Of a stretch of DNA of 64,000 nucleotides, positions 31,514-40,596 are shown piece by piece (the stretch's first letter is position 1; each line of letters starts with the position of its first letter). The DNA lies in contig JAFXBC010000035.1 of the NCBI GenBank assembly GCA_017516825.1, positions 1 through 64,000 on the forward strand, in the 5' to 3' direction. This stretch comes from Clostridia bacterium. Lineage in GTDB: Bacteria; Bacillota; Clostridia; Oscillospirales; CAG-382. The position numbers and the translations under genes were made by a program. The notes beneath the pieces are model-generated. The model had not been told where the DNA came from. It did not search any database and saw nothing but the letters and a program-made list of their open reading frames with translations.

Positions 31514-31530
31514 TTTTGATGGATAGCCCA

Positions 31531-32046
31531 CTACATTCTTTTTTCCAAGCTTTCCGTTAACTTTGCCGCCAGAAACAGCTTTGCCAGGTCAAAGGGGAGA
31601 AAGGGCAATACGTACCGAAGCACCGCCGCGGCGATGCCGCCTATTCCCGTAGCGGGGGCGTACAGCAGGCAATACCAGGCCGTGCCGCACAGGTACAGCA
31701 CCAAAAGGCCGCAAAGCATCCGCAAAAACAGGGGCATCTTTTTGGGCAAGAACCCCGTCATTGCCACGGCAGGGAGGAAGCCTATCAAAAAGCCGCCTGT
31801 GGTGCCGATCAAATGCCCCACGCCGCCCCGGAAGCCCGCAAACACGGGAAGGCCTGCCGCGCCTAAAACTAAGTAACAGCCCACCGCTACAAGCCCCCAT
31901 TTGCCTCCCAGCACCCCCGCGCACAGGAACACGGCGAAGGTCTGCAGGGTAAAGGGCGGGTCGAAGGGTACTTGCAACAGGGAGCACACGGCGATGAGGG
32001 CGCAGAACAACCCCACCCGTGTGAGATGACGGTATTTGGTTGTCAT
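31531..32046 (-). CDS. bioY: BioY, biotin-binding S component of an ECF transporter
   Basis: This 171-residue, very hydrophobic protein matches BioY: FDPPFTLQTFAVFLCAGVLGGKWG, VGCYLVLGAAGLPVFAGFRGG, and HLIGTTGGFLIGFLPA are the family core near residues 25-95. Six membrane helices are expected. It captures biotin and relies on shared EcfA/EcfT subunits, which are encoded 12 kb away as an EcfA fusion plus EcfT. AAAAAAGGAGG precedes the ATG ideally. No biotin-operon (BirA-type) palindrome was recognised upstream; instead there is a composite of intergenic palindromes. Confidence 0.92.
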   Translation of the reverse strand: MTTKYRHLTRVGLFCALIAVCSLLQVPFDPPFTLQTFAVFLCAGVLGGKWGLVAVGCYLVLGAAGLPVFAGFRGGVGHLIGTTGGFLIGFLPAVAMTGFLPKKMPLFLRMLCGLLVLYLCGTAWYCLLYAPATGIGGIAAAVLRYVLPFLPFDLAKLFLAAKLTESLEKRM

Positions 32047-32063
32047 TCTGCACCTCCTTTTTT

Positions 32064-32122
32064 GGGGGGCTCTGCCCCACCGTCTGCGACGGTTCCCCGC
32101 TTAAGGGGATGATCCCCTTAAG
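32064..32122. repeat. Composite palindromic intergenic element, copy 1
   Basis: Three hairpins in a row: GGGGC-TCT-GCCCC (32066-32078), ACCGTC-TGC-GACGGT (32079-32093), and CTTAAGGGGAT-G-ATCCCCTTAAG (32100-32122). The first and third, with the connecting CCCG, recur in modified form at 46500-46553 in the other orientation. Confidence 0.7.
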
Positions 32123-32160
32123 AATCCTGCACCTTGAAATCGGTTTTCTTGGGGTTTGTT

Positions 32161-32194
32161 AAGGGGGCTTCTTTTTTCGAAAAGAAGCCCCCTT
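32161..32194. terminator. Long stem-loop after thrS
   Basis: AAGGGGGCTTCTTTT (32161-32175) pairs perfectly with AAAAGAAGCCCCCTT (32180-32194) around a TTCG loop. The 15-bp stem should stop or stabilise transcripts from thrS, although no T-run lies outside the stem. Confidence 0.6.
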
Positions 32195-32208
32195 GACGCG
32201 TCTCTCTT

Positions 32209-33972
32209 TTATTTAGCCTTTGTGTCTCGTTCCACAATAATCTTCGCCATCAGATCGTCCATGGAAAGACTGCCCAGATTGCCTTCCTTGCGGGAGCGGA
32301 TGGAAACGGTGCCGTTTGCCATCTCCTCGTCGCCAATGACCAGCATATAGGGGATCTTTTCCAGCTGTGCCTCGCGGATCTTGTAGCCGATCTTCTCGTT
32401 GCGGGTATCCACCTCTGCGCGGAAGCCTGCCTTCTTCAGCACCTCCAGGCACTGATAAGCGTAGTCTGCGTGGCGGTCGGCGATGGGCAGGAGGCGAACC
32501 TGCTCGGGCATCAGCCACAGGGGGAGCGCGCCTGCATACTTCTCGATGATGTAAGCCAGAGTGCGCTCAAAGCAACCCAAGCTGGTGCGGTGGATGATAT
32601 AGGGGCGCTTTGCGGTGTTGTCGGAATCGGTGTATTCCATGCCGAACTTCTCAGCCAACAGCATATCGATCTGGATGGTGACCAGGGTGTCTTCCTTGCC
32701 GTATACGTTGTGGTACTGGATGTCCAGCTTGGGGCCGTAGAAGGCGGCTTCGTCGATGCCGATGGTGTATTCCACGCCCAGGTTGTCCAAAATCTTGGCC
32801 ATGGTGTTCTGGGCTTCTTCCCACTGCTCGGCGGTGCCTTCGTACTTGTTCTTGGGGTTGGCGGGATCCCACTGGGAGAAGCGGAAGGTGCAGTCCTCCA
32901 GCAGACCCACGGTGTCCAGGAAGTATTTTGCCAGCTCCAGACAGCCCTTGAACTCCTCCTCCAGCTGATCGGGACGGAGGATGTAGTGACCCTCGGAGAT
33001 GGTGAACTGGCGGACGCGGATGAGGCCGTGCATCTCCCCGGACTCCTCGTTGCGGAACAGGGTAGAGGTCTCGGTGAGGCGCATGGGCAGATCGCGGTAG
33101 GAGCGCTTTCTGTTCAGATAGACCTGGTACTGGAAGGGGCAGGTCATGGGACGCATGGCGAAGCATTCCTTCTCCTCGTCTGCGGGATCGCCGATGATGA
33201 ACATACCGTCCAGATAGTGATCCCAGTGACCGGAAATGCGGTAAAGGTCACGCTTTGCCATCAGGGGAGTCTTGGTGAGGAGACAGCCCTTCTCCTGCTC
33301 AACGTCCTCCACCCATCTCTGCATCAGCTGAACCACTCTTGCGCCCTTGGGCAACAGCACGGGCAAGCCCTGGCCGATGGAATCCACGGTGGTGAAATAC
33401 TCCAGCTCTCTGCCCAGCTTGTTGTGGTCACGCTTCTTGGCCTCCTCCTGGGCAACCAGGTAGGCTTCCAGGTCTTCCTTGTTCAGGAAAGCGGTGCCGT
33501 AGATACGGGTGAGCATCTTGCGGGAGGAATCGCCTCTCCAGTAAGCACCGGTGGCGGAGGTGAGCTTGAAGGCCTTGATCTTCTTGGTGTAGGAGACGTG
33601 GGGGCCTGCACAAAGGTCGGTGAAATCCCCCTGCTTGTAGAAGGAAAGCTCCTCGTCCTCGGGGAGGTCGCCTATCAGCTCGATCTTATAAGGCTCGTCC
33701 TTCATCAGCTCCAAAGCTTCGGCTCTGGGGAGGGTGAAGCGCTCGATCTTCAGATTGGCCTTGATGATGGCCTTCATTTCTGCCTCGATGGCCTCGAAAT
33801 CCTCTGCGGTCAGGGGTCTGTCGCCGCAGTCGAAATCGTAGTAGAAGCCGTTGTCAATGGCAGGGCCGATGGCCAGCTTTACGTGGGGAAAAAGATGCTT
33901 GACAGCCTGCGCCAGCACGTGAGAGCAGGAATGTCTCAGAGTACGCAGTTCGTCGTAGATGATGTCGCTCAT
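32209..33972 (-). CDS. thrS: Threonyl-tRNA synthetase lacking the N-terminal TGS domain
   Basis: The enzyme charges tRNA-Thr. The start MSDIIYDELRTLRHSCSHVL at 33972 gives 587 residues, about 50-60 fewer than the usual ThrS, because the TGS domain is absent. The chain begins at the editing (SAD) domain, whose ligands are visible in RHSCSHVLAQAVKH and FTDLCAGPHVS. The class II core has CFAMRPMTCPFQYQVY (zinc Cys), motif 2 TETSTLFRNEESGEMHGLIR and motif 3 LGCFERTLAYIIE. The anticodon domain ends normally. In-frame codons upstream of the ATG come from a palindrome and encode nothing TGS-like. No T-box leader is visible in the ~95 bases between this gene and the kinase gene upstream. Confidence 0.95.
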   Translation of the reverse strand: MSDIIYDELRTLRHSCSHVLAQAVKHLFPHVKLAIGPAIDNGFYYDFDCGDRPLTAEDFEAIEAEMKAIIKANLKIERFTLPRAEALELMKDEPYKIELIGDLPEDEELSFYKQGDFTDLCAGPHVSYTKKIKAFKLTSATGAYWRGDSSRKMLTRIYGTAFLNKEDLEAYLVAQEEAKKRDHNKLGRELEYFTTVDSIGQGLPVLLPKGARVVQLMQRWVEDVEQEKGCLLTKTPLMAKRDLYRISGHWDHYLDGMFIIGDPADEEKECFAMRPMTCPFQYQVYLNRKRSYRDLPMRLTETSTLFRNEESGEMHGLIRVRQFTISEGHYILRPDQLEEEFKGCLELAKYFLDTVGLLEDCTFRFSQWDPANPKNKYEGTAEQWEEAQNTMAKILDNLGVEYTIGIDEAAFYGPKLDIQYHNVYGKEDTLVTIQIDMLLAEKFGMEYTDSDNTAKRPYIIHRTSLGCFERTLAYIIEKYAGALPLWLMPEQVRLLPIADRHADYAYQCLEVLKKAGFRAEVDTRNEKIGYKIREAQLEKIPYMLVIGDEEMANGTVSIRSRKEGNLGSLSMDDLMAKIIVERDTKAK

Positions 33973-34022
33973 AGCAATGTACGATCCTTTCGTAGCCCGC
34001 ATTTTTGCGGGCGGTTGATCAG

Positions 34023-34049
34023 GTTTGAAAAAGGATCCCTTTTTCAAAC
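34023..34049. repeat. Palindrome upstream of thrS, shared with ruvA
   Basis: GTTTGAAAAAGG and CCTTTTTCAAAC arms surround a GATC-containing centre (27 bp in all). The same element, one base shorter, lies at 49224-49249 in the ruvA leader. On the minus strand it precedes a small hairpin, then CTACGAAAGG and the start codon. Confidence 0.75.
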
Positions 34050-34066
34050 GTAGTCCTTTTTCATAA

Positions 34067-35008
34067 TTAATAGGAATTTTTCAGAAAAGCAGATAAGGGG
34101 GTGGCGCCTTCGTTGCTTGCCAATTGATGCTTGGCCTTGGCGATCGCTCCCGTAACCGGCTCTGCCTCCAGACGGAACAGAGTGGCGGTTTCGGGAATAT
34201 GCTTTGCCACCAGCTCCATGGCCAGGGGATCCTTGAAGATCCCGCCCGCCAACGCCACGGAATAGGGCTTGCCCTCAAACAGGCCTGCCGCCGTGGTGAT
34301 CAGCTCGCCCACGTAGGCGAAGTTCTGCTCTAAGATCGCCACCGCCGCAGGGTCGTTTTCCCGTGCCGCGGCGAATACCACCGGGGCAAAGGCGGCAAAT
34401 TGGGTCTTGGAGTAGCCGTTGATCTCAAAAATGCTCTTATGGCATCCTTCCGGGAATTTCGCGTCCATCATGGAGGCCAAAACGCCGTAGTCGTCTCTGC
34501 CGTCCAGGGTGCGGAACACGTGGGCAAAGGCGGCCTTTCCCATTTCGTAGCCGTTACCCGTCAGGTCAAACTGGCCGTAGCCGCCGATGCGGTAGACGGT
34601 ACCCTTTACCTTGACAAAGCAGGAGGAGCCCGTTCCGCAGATGATGATGGCGCCGTCCTCCCCGTGGGGGAACCCGCCGTACAGCACGTTCATACCGTCG
34701 TGGGAGCAATCACAGCGGGCGTTGGGGAAGGCTCTTCCCAGCTTGTCCCGCAACAGCTCGTTCATCTTGAAGGAGGTCAGCCCCGCGATGCCTGCAAAGA
34801 CGGAGGCCACTTCGCCGTTTTCCACCCCGTTTTCACGGCAGAGAGAGGTGAAGCCCTCCAGAAGCAGAGCCTCCATGGCCTCGTAGCCGATGTCCCCGGG
34901 ATTGGAGCGCCCGCGGGTGCAGGAGGCGATGGGGTTGCCCTCTGCGTCGGCCAGAAGGAAGGCGGTCTTACTGCCGCCTCCGTCTGCGCCCAACAAATAG
35001 CGTTTCAT
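34067..35008 (-). CDS. BadF/BadG/BcrA-type ATPase, probable N-acetylglucosamine kinase
   Basis: The 313-residue protein has the actin-like ATPase fold: phosphate-1 loop LLGADGGGSKTAFLLAD at the N-terminus, CSHDGMNVLYGG, the phosphate-2 IICGTGSSCFVK near residue 122, and an adenosine motif SVALAGGIFKDPLAMELV. Proteins of this size in the family are mostly eukaryote-like N-acetylglucosamine kinases. That would suit the GH20 hexosaminidase in this window, though the genes are 6 kb apart. The start is four bases after the mscL stop and has no clear ribosome-binding site, so translation may be coupled. thrS follows downstream. Confidence 0.85.
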   Translation of the reverse strand: MKRYLLGADGGGSKTAFLLADAEGNPIASCTRGRSNPGDIGYEAMEALLLEGFTSLCRENGVENGEVASVFAGIAGLTSFKMNELLRDKLGRAFPNARCDCSHDGMNVLYGGFPHGEDGAIIICGTGSSCFVKVKGTVYRIGGYGQFDLTGNGYEMGKAAFAHVFRTLDGRDDYGVLASMMDAKFPEGCHKSIFEINGYSKTQFAAFAPVVFAAARENDPAAVAILEQNFAYVGELITTAAGLFEGKPYSVALAGGIFKDPLAMELVAKHIPETATLFRLEAEPVTGAIAKAKHQLASNEGATPLSAFLKNSY

Positions 35009-35012
35009 GGAT

Positions 35013-35495
35013 TTATTTCTTTTCGTCCAGCAGGGTCTTGATCTCGTTCAGAACGGCCAGAGTCTTCTCCTCAACGGTGGGTTCCGCGGGAGCGGGAGGG
35101 GGAGGAGGAGCGGCTTCTTCCTCATCCTGGCGCAGGGATTCCATCTTCTGCTGGAATCTCATAGCGGAACGGATGATGACGAACAGGGTCAGGGCAACGA
35201 TGAAGAAGTTGATGACGTAGGAAAGGAACAGACCGTAGGAGATGGCAACCTCGGGGGTGACCACGGCGCCTGCTTCGTCCAATACCTCGGGGGTGAGGAC
35301 GTACTTCAGGTCTACCAGGTCCTGGGTGTTGCACAGGTTACCGATGACGGGCATCAGGATGTGATCAACCAGAGATTTTACGATCTGGTTGAAGGCAGTA
35401 CCGATGATCATACCGACTGCCATATCAAGGATGTTACCCTTGGTGATGAACTTCTTGAAATCGGTGAAGAAGCCGGATTTCTTATTCTTAGCCAT
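35013..35495 (-). CDS. mscL: Large-conductance mechanosensitive channel
   Basis: This 160-residue protein has the MscL plan: an amphipathic N-terminal helix (FFTDFKKFITKGNILDMAVG), the pore helix MAVGMIIGTAFNQIVKSLVDHILMP split here by its family signatures, a periplasmic loop, and TM2 YGLFLSYVINFFIVALTLFVII. The C-terminal cytoplasmic bundle is preceded by a proline run (AAPPPPPAPAEP). The homopentamer opens under membrane tension to release solutes. GGGAGGG lies before the ATG. Confidence 0.95.
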   Translation of the reverse strand: MAKNKKSGFFTDFKKFITKGNILDMAVGMIIGTAFNQIVKSLVDHILMPVIGNLCNTQDLVDLKYVLTPEVLDEAGAVVTPEVAISYGLFLSYVINFFIVALTLFVIIRSAMRFQQKMESLRQDEEEAAPPPPPAPAEPTVEEKTLAVLNEIKTLLDEKK

Positions 35496-35510
35496 TATGT
35501 AGCCCTCCCT

Positions 35511-35705
35511 TTACGCGATAGCGGCGTTCAGCTTCGCCAGAAGAGCGTCGGCGTCGGTGCCGTGAACCTCGCAAGCCTGCTCGATGGATTCCCCGCGGGA
35601 GTGGGGGCAGCCCAGGCAATGCATACCGATCTCGAAGAAGTATTCTGCCAGGTGGGGGTACTGATCCAGCACGTCGCCGATCAGCATGTCTTTGGTGATT
35701 TTCAT
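35511..35705 (-). CDS. Small DUF1858 protein
   Basis: The 64-residue protein contains ITKDMLIGDVLDQYPHLAEYFF and the IGMHCLGCPHSRGESIEQAC motif. This CxxC-bearing hybrid-cluster-associated domain (DUF1858) is found alone or fused in many anaerobes. The two adjacent cysteines and the third in EQAC suggest redox or metal binding, but the function is unknown. It has a good AAAGGAG ribosome-binding site and lies 13 bases after the P-type-ATPase-like gene and 15 before mscL, in one transcription direction. Confidence 0.88.
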   Translation of the reverse strand: MKITKDMLIGDVLDQYPHLAEYFFEIGMHCLGCPHSRGESIEQACEVHGTDADALLAKLNAAIA

Positions 35706-35718
35706 AGTGGGATCTCCT

Positions 35719-38283
35719 TTATTTTGCTTTTTTATTTTTCGATCTGAAGAAGAGGAGGAGCTGTACCACCCCTTGCCACAGGGCTACCAGCCCGCCGGTC
35801 AGCAACAACTGCCGCCAGGTGGGGAAGGTGAACAGGGCGGGGATCAACAGCAACAGCCCGCAATACGCCGCCAGGCAGGGGAAGGTCAGCCAAAGGGCTC
35901 GGCATCCGAAGCGACCGCGGCGGAGGGCGCCTTCCTCGTACAGGCACCCGCAGGCGTAGAGGAATTGGGAGAGCAACGCTCCCGGGAACAGACAGGCGGT
36001 ACTGCCTGTGAACAGGAAGCAAAGGTAAAGCACCACGCCGTTCCCGATCCCAAACAGGACGGGGGGAACCGTTTCCCGCAGGAAGGTCTTCCTGCCGGGG
36101 GCGGGGACTTGGTAGTTGAGAATGGAACGGTCCGTGGGAAGCAACGCCACCACGGTGGCCAGGGCAAGGTTGCCCACCACGCCGCCCAACAGCACCTCGG
36201 GAAGGCCGTAGGGGAGGGATCCTCCCGCAAAGACGCCGACGGTCAAGCAGGTCAGCCATCCGCAAAGCCCTGCGGTCAACAGCTGTAACAGCCAGCGGAG
36301 GCGGAAATACAGCATCTTCGCCCCTGCGATGCCTGCGGCGAACACCTGGAAGCCGTTTTCCTTCATCAAAAGGTCTGCGCTTTCCCGCAGGATGTCCTTC
36401 TCGTTACTGCGGACGGCAGAGATGTCCGCTTCCCGCAGTAAGGGGATCTGGGCTTCCTCCGTGCCGGTGGCAAGGACGGTCCTGCCGGATTCCCTCCGCA
36501 GGCGAAGCACGTCCAGCCATTGATCGTGGGTGGGCTCCAGGAACACTTTATATTTCCCGGAATTCAGCACGTACATACCTCGGTCGGTGACGTCGATCTC
36601 ACGGGAGCTGATCATTTCTCCCTCGCTTTCGATGATGCCAACGCTTTTCGCAATGCCTGCGGCGGTATGGTAGGGATCGTCGGTGGAGAGAACGCATTCG
36701 ATCCCCGCCTTGGAGGTACGGTAGATGCCTCCTGCCATATCCACCTCCATGGAGAGGCGGAAGGCCAGGAAGCCCCGGAAGATGAGACGGCGTTCCGTCA
36801 GGGGATTCCGCAGGCTGTCCTCTCGGGTGACCCCGGAGGCAACTGCCACTAAGTAGGCCATGTTGCGGGTGGCGCGCTCTGCGGCGGAGAGGATCTTTTT
36901 CTTGGCGGCGGGAGTCATTTTGTATTCCTTCCCGTCGGTCTCGTATCCCGCACAGCGGGCCAGGACGTCCTCGGGAGCGCCCTTGATCACCACGCGGTTG
37001 TGATCCTTGTTCAGAGAGATGACTCCGTTTACCTCCCCTTCTCCGTTGCGGGCGGTGTCCACGCGGAACCATTCCTCCGTCAGCTCGGTGACGGGAATAC
37101 AACGATCCCGCAGATAGGCGGCGGTGACCCCCTCGTAGGGGTGCAGGGTGCGGGGGAAGTCGGAGCATACCAAGGAGAGCTTCAACACCTCCTGCATGGC
37201 GTGGTTGGGAGGGATCTCCGCGGAATACAGCTTTCCCCCTGCAAAAACGCTGTCCAGGAAAGGCTTCTTGGGAGGGAAGGTAAGCTCCTTGGGGCACATC
37301 ACCGTGTTCACCCGGGCCAGGCGGTTGATCTTATCCAGATTCCGCAGGATGACCCCGCTTTTTTCCAGCTTCCGAAGCCCGTCTCCAAAGGAAAGACAGG
37401 CCAGAGCCAGGGCGATGTCACAAAGAGAGACGGCGGCGGTGGCCGCAGACAGGGCCAGGAGAGCGCCAAGCCCTCTGCCCAGCAAAGCCCCTGCCACGGA
37501 AAGCAGGAAGCACCCCAGAAGACCGATCAGGGAAAGCCAGCGGCAATATTCCCGCGCGTGGGTCAGCAGGGGAGGAAGATAGTCTTTTTTTGTGGAACGG
37601 ATCTGGCGCAACAGGGTGTGATCCCCCGTGCGGCAGACCATGGCAAGGCAGGTGCCGGAGGTCACCAGGGTGCCTGCGTACAGCATATTGCCGCTGACCG
37701 CCTCCGATTCCTTGGCGGGAATGCGGTTGGATTTCCGTACCGCCGTCCGTACCCCGCTGACGGGGGTCTCCAGGGCGGAAAGACGGCCGTCGTCCTCCAG
37801 AATACGGGCGTCGGCGGGAACCAGGTTGCCCTGCTCCAAATACAAAAGGTCTCCCGGCACCAGCAGGCGGCTGTCCGTCTTCTGGCTTTTGCCGTCCCGC
37901 ACCACCTGTACCGCAAAAGCGGAATGCTTTTCACGCCCCCGCAGGACACGGGCGGCGATCAGCTCCCAAAGAGCGCCCACCGTCAGGGCGAAGGCCCCGA
38001 TCCCCGTGGAGACCAGGTAGATGGGATCCTGCAAAAACAGGTAAAGAACCAGCATCACCGCCAAAAACAGCAGGCTTACCATGCCTCTCAGCTGGCTCTT
38101 GATCCCTTCGGCGGGATGGATGGCAAATTCCTTGCGGAACAGGTTCTTCCCGTGGAGGTGCAGGCGGTAGCGGGCTTGCTTTTGGGTCAGCCCGTTGAGC
38201 CCGTGGGATTCCAGGCGGGCTACCAGCTCCTCCGGGGAGCAGGTCTGGGGGATGAATACCCCGGTTTCTTCGGTTGTTTGCAC
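35719..38283 (-). CDS. P-type ATPase homologue without catalytic motifs (pseudoenzyme)
   Basis: The protein is 854 residues from a GTG with AAGGAGG upstream. It keeps the P-type layout: an N-terminal cation-ATPase domain (EELVARLESHGLNGLTQKQAR), two helices, an actuator domain with VPGDLLYLEQGNLVPADARI, helices 3-4, P- and N-domains with VVIKGAPEDVLARC (434-438 KGAPE), and a C-terminal helix bundle. The essential motifs are gone: DKTGT is replaced around 326-336 by TVMCPKELTFP, TGES by LETPVSG (171-177), TGDGxND by TGTEEAQ (606-612), and the helix-4 PEGLP by a proline-free stretch. The frame is intact and codon use is normal. It therefore probably cannot form the aspartyl-phosphate, yet appears maintained. 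A regulatory or scaffold role is inference. Confidence 0.85.
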   Translation of the reverse strand: MQTTEETGVFIPQTCSPEELVARLESHGLNGLTQKQARYRLHLHGKNLFRKEFAIHPAEGIKSQLRGMVSLLFLAVMLVLYLFLQDPIYLVSTGIGAFALTVGALWELIAARVLRGREKHSAFAVQVVRDGKSQKTDSRLLVPGDLLYLEQGNLVPADARILEDDGRLSALETPVSGVRTAVRKSNRIPAKESEAVSGNMLYAGTLVTSGTCLAMVCRTGDHTLLRQIRSTKKDYLPPLLTHAREYCRWLSLIGLLGCFLLSVAGALLGRGLGALLALSAATAAVSLCDIALALACLSFGDGLRKLEKSGVILRNLDKINRLARVNTVMCPKELTFPPKKPFLDSVFAGGKLYSAEIPPNHAMQEVLKLSLVCSDFPRTLHPYEGVTAAYLRDRCIPVTELTEEWFRVDTARNGEGEVNGVISLNKDHNRVVIKGAPEDVLARCAGYETDGKEYKMTPAAKKKILSAAERATRNMAYLVAVASGVTREDSLRNPLTERRLIFRGFLAFRLSMEVDMAGGIYRTSKAGIECVLSTDDPYHTAAGIAKSVGIIESEGEMISSREIDVTDRGMYVLNSGKYKVFLEPTHDQWLDVLRLRRESGRTVLATGTEEAQIPLLREADISAVRSNEKDILRESADLLMKENGFQVFAAGIAGAKMLYFRLRWLLQLLTAGLCGWLTCLTVGVFAGGSLPYGLPEVLLGGVVGNLALATVVALLPTDRSILNYQVPAPGRKTFLRETVPPVLFGIGNGVVLYLCFLFTGSTACLFPGALLSQFLYACGCLYEEGALRRGRFGCRALWLTFPCLAAYCGLLLLIPALFTFPTWRQLLLTGGLVALWQGVVQLLLFFRSKNKKAK

Positions 38284-38325
38284 CCGGGATCACCCTCCTT
38301 TCCCGCGGGGAAGCTTTTTCAAAGG

Positions 38326-40596
38326 TTAAATAGCTTGAATTGCCACGCCTTTTTCGTCGGCGGTGGCGTTGATGGCGGTGACTCCCACGTTGTAACGGGC
38401 CACCAGCTCCATGGCGATGGCGTCCTCCAGCTCCGTCTGGATCAGACGGCGGAGGTTACGGGCACCGTATTTCTCGGAAAAGCCCTTGTCTGCCAGGTGC
38501 CGGATCACGTCCTCCGTCCAGGTAAAGGCGATATCCTTATCCGCCAGCACCTGCTTCAGCTCGCCCAGCATAATGGCGCAGATGGCGGAGAAATGCTCTC
38601 TCGTCAAACGGTTGAACACCACGATCTCGTCCACGCGGTTTAAGAATTCGGGACGGAGGAAGGCCTCAAGTGCCGTGCGGATGCGGGTCTCGTCGCTTTC
38701 CTTTTCCGTGGCGGTAAAGCCCGTGGAGCCCACGGAAACGGCGCCTGCGTTGGTGGTCATGATGATGACGGTGTTCTCAAAGTTCACTTCTTTGCCGTGG
38801 GAATCGGTGATGCGGCCGTCGTCCAAGATCTGAAGCAGAATATTCATCACGTCGGGATGGGCCTTTTCGATCTCGTCGAACAGCACCACGGAATAGGGCT
38901 TTCTGCGGATCTTCTCCGTCAACTGGCCTGCATCGTCGTAGCCGATATAGCCGGGAGGGGAGCCGATGATCCGGGAAACGGCGTATTTTTCCATATATTC
39001 GCTCATATCCAGACGGATGAGCGCATCGGGGGAATCAAAGAGATATTCCGCCAGATCCTTCACCAATTGGGTCTTGCCCACGCCGGTACTGCCGGCGAAG
39101 ATGAAGGAAACGGGCTTTTTCTTGTAGGAGATCCCGGCGCGGGAACGGCGGATGGCACGGGTCACCGTGTCGATGGCCTCGTCCTGGCCCACGATGTGGC
39201 CGCGGAGGGTGTCTCCCAGGGATTCCAGCTTTTTGAAGTCGTTTTCGCCGATGGAGGAGGCGGGGATCCCCGTCCAGACCTCGATGACGCTTGCCAGATC
39301 TTCCACGGTGAGGGCCAATTTGTCCCGCTCCGAGGAGAGCTGATCGAACCGCTGGTCCTTCTGAAGCTTTTCCGTCTTCAGCTCCGCCAAGCGGGCGTAA
39401 TCCTCCTCTGCCATCATCTCCTTGGCCTCCAGATCGGACTGCTTCTTTTCCAAAGCCTTGATCTCGTCTGCCAGAGAATTCAACTCGTTGATGACGGGGG
39501 AGTGCATGGACACGTTGGCGCAGGCCTCGTCCATCAGGTCGATGGCCTTATCCGGCAGGAAACGGTCGTTGATATACCGCTCGGAGAGCTGTACCATACG
39601 GCGCACCACGTGGTCGGAAATGCGGATGCCGTGGTACTTCTCGTAATAGGAGCGGATGCCCTTCAGGATCTCCACGGCGTCCTCCACGGAGGGCTCGTTG
39701 ATCATCACGGGCTGGAAACGGCGCTCCAACGCGGCGTCGTGCTCGATATATTTACGGTATTCCGTCAAGGTGGTGGCGCCGATGATCTGCACCTCGCCTC
39801 TGGAAAGGGCGGGCTTTAAGATGTTGGCGGCGTTCATCCCGCCCTCGGCGTTCCCCGCTCCCACGATGGAGTGGATCTCGTCGATGACCAGGATGATGTT
39901 GCCGTTTTCCTTGACCTCGTCGATCAGGCCCTTCATGCGGTTTTCAAACTGCCCGCGGAACTGGGTGCCCGCCACGATGGCGGTCATATCCACCAGGAAG
40001 ACCTCTTTTTTCTTCAATTTATAGGGGACGTTCCCTGCGGCGATGCGGAGAGCAAGTGCTTCCGCCACGGCGGTCTTACCCACGCCGGGTTCGCCGATGA
40101 GGCAGGGGTTGTTCTTCTGCCGTCTGCACAGGATCTGGGTCACACGCTCCAATTCCGTATCCCGCCCCACGATGCGGTCCAGCTTGCCCTCGCGGGCACG
40201 GGTGGTGAGGTCGATACAGAAGGCGTCCAGGCATTTGTGCTTGGGACGCTTGCCCTCGGGCTGTTTTTTGCTCCCGGGCTTTTCCCCCTCGGGGCTCTGC
40301 CGGGCAGGCTTTTGGTCGCCGAAGACGGCGTTCAGATCGATGGCGGGGGCTCTGCCCTCGTCCTCCTCGTCGCCGTCAAGCTCTGCGGGCAGAAGGGATT
40401 CCAGCTCCCCGGACATACTTTCCAGGTCCTCGTCGGAAATGCCCATCTGCTTTAAGATATCGTCCACGGGCTTCAGCCCGATCTCTTTGGCACACTTGAT
40501 GCAATAGCCCTCCTGGGTGGCCTTGCCCGCCGTTTCCTTGGTGACGAAGATCACTGCGGGTCGGGTCTGACAGCGGGTACATTTTTTCAGGATCAT
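38326..40596 (-). CDS. ClpE/ClpC-like AAA+ unfoldase with N-terminal zinc finger
   Basis: The 756-residue protein starts with a zinc-finger region (CTRCQTRP ... GYCIKCAKE), as in ClpE, rather than the double Clp_N domain of ClpC. An acidic linker leads to AAA-1 (Walker A GEPGVGKT, Walker [15 protein letters not shown]), a coiled-coil middle domain of ~50 residues ([17 protein letters not shown]), and AAA-2 (Walker A GSTGVGKT, Walker [21 protein letters not shown] sensor). The C-terminal D2 small domain is present. It would unfold proteins for ClpP or act alone. No LGF/IGF-type ClpP loop was confirmed. The start overlaps the pgsA stop as ATGA. A CtsR box was not seen. Confidence 0.88.
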   Translation of the reverse strand: MILKKCTRCQTRPAVIFVTKETAGKATQEGYCIKCAKEIGLKPVDDILKQMGISDEDLESMSGELESLLPAELDGDEEDEGRAPAIDLNAVFGDQKPARQSPEGEKPGSKKQPEGKRPKHKCLDAFCIDLTTRAREGKLDRIVGRDTELERVTQILCRRQKNNPCLIGEPGVGKTAVAEALALRIAAGNVPYKLKKKEVFLVDMTAIVAGTQFRGQFENRMKGLIDEVKENGNIILVIDEIHSIVGAGNAEGGMNAANILKPALSRGEVQIIGATTLTEYRKYIEHDAALERRFQPVMINEPSVEDAVEILKGIRSYYEKYHGIRISDHVVRRMVQLSERYINDRFLPDKAIDLMDEACANVSMHSPVINELNSLADEIKALEKKQSDLEAKEMMAEEDYARLAELKTEKLQKDQRFDQLSSERDKLALTVEDLASVIEVWTGIPASSIGENDFKKLESLGDTLRGHIVGQDEAIDTVTRAIRRSRAGISYKKKPVSFIFAGSTGVGKTQLVKDLAEYLFDSPDALIRLDMSEYMEKYAVSRIIGSPPGYIGYDDAGQLTEKIRRKPYSVVLFDEIEKAHPDVMNILLQILDDGRITDSHGKEVNFENTVIIMTTNAGAVSVGSTGFTATEKESDETRIRTALEAFLRPEFLNRVDEIVVFNRLTREHFSAICAIMLGELKQVLADKDIAFTWTEDVIRHLADKGFSEKYGARNLRRLIQTELEDAIAMELVARYNVGVTAINATADEKGVAIQAI

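Noticed and set aside
33973-34066. T-box riboswitch upstream of thrS
   Set aside because: The gap is too short, and no antiterminator consensus of the TGGNACCGCG type is seen; it holds only a palindrome and a small hairpin.
37000-38643. Long plus-strand reading frame antisense to the P-type-ATPase-like gene
   Set aside because: It has no family signature, and the minus-strand gene has clear domain structure and a good ribosome-binding site. Long antisense frames are common here because of high G+C codon bias.
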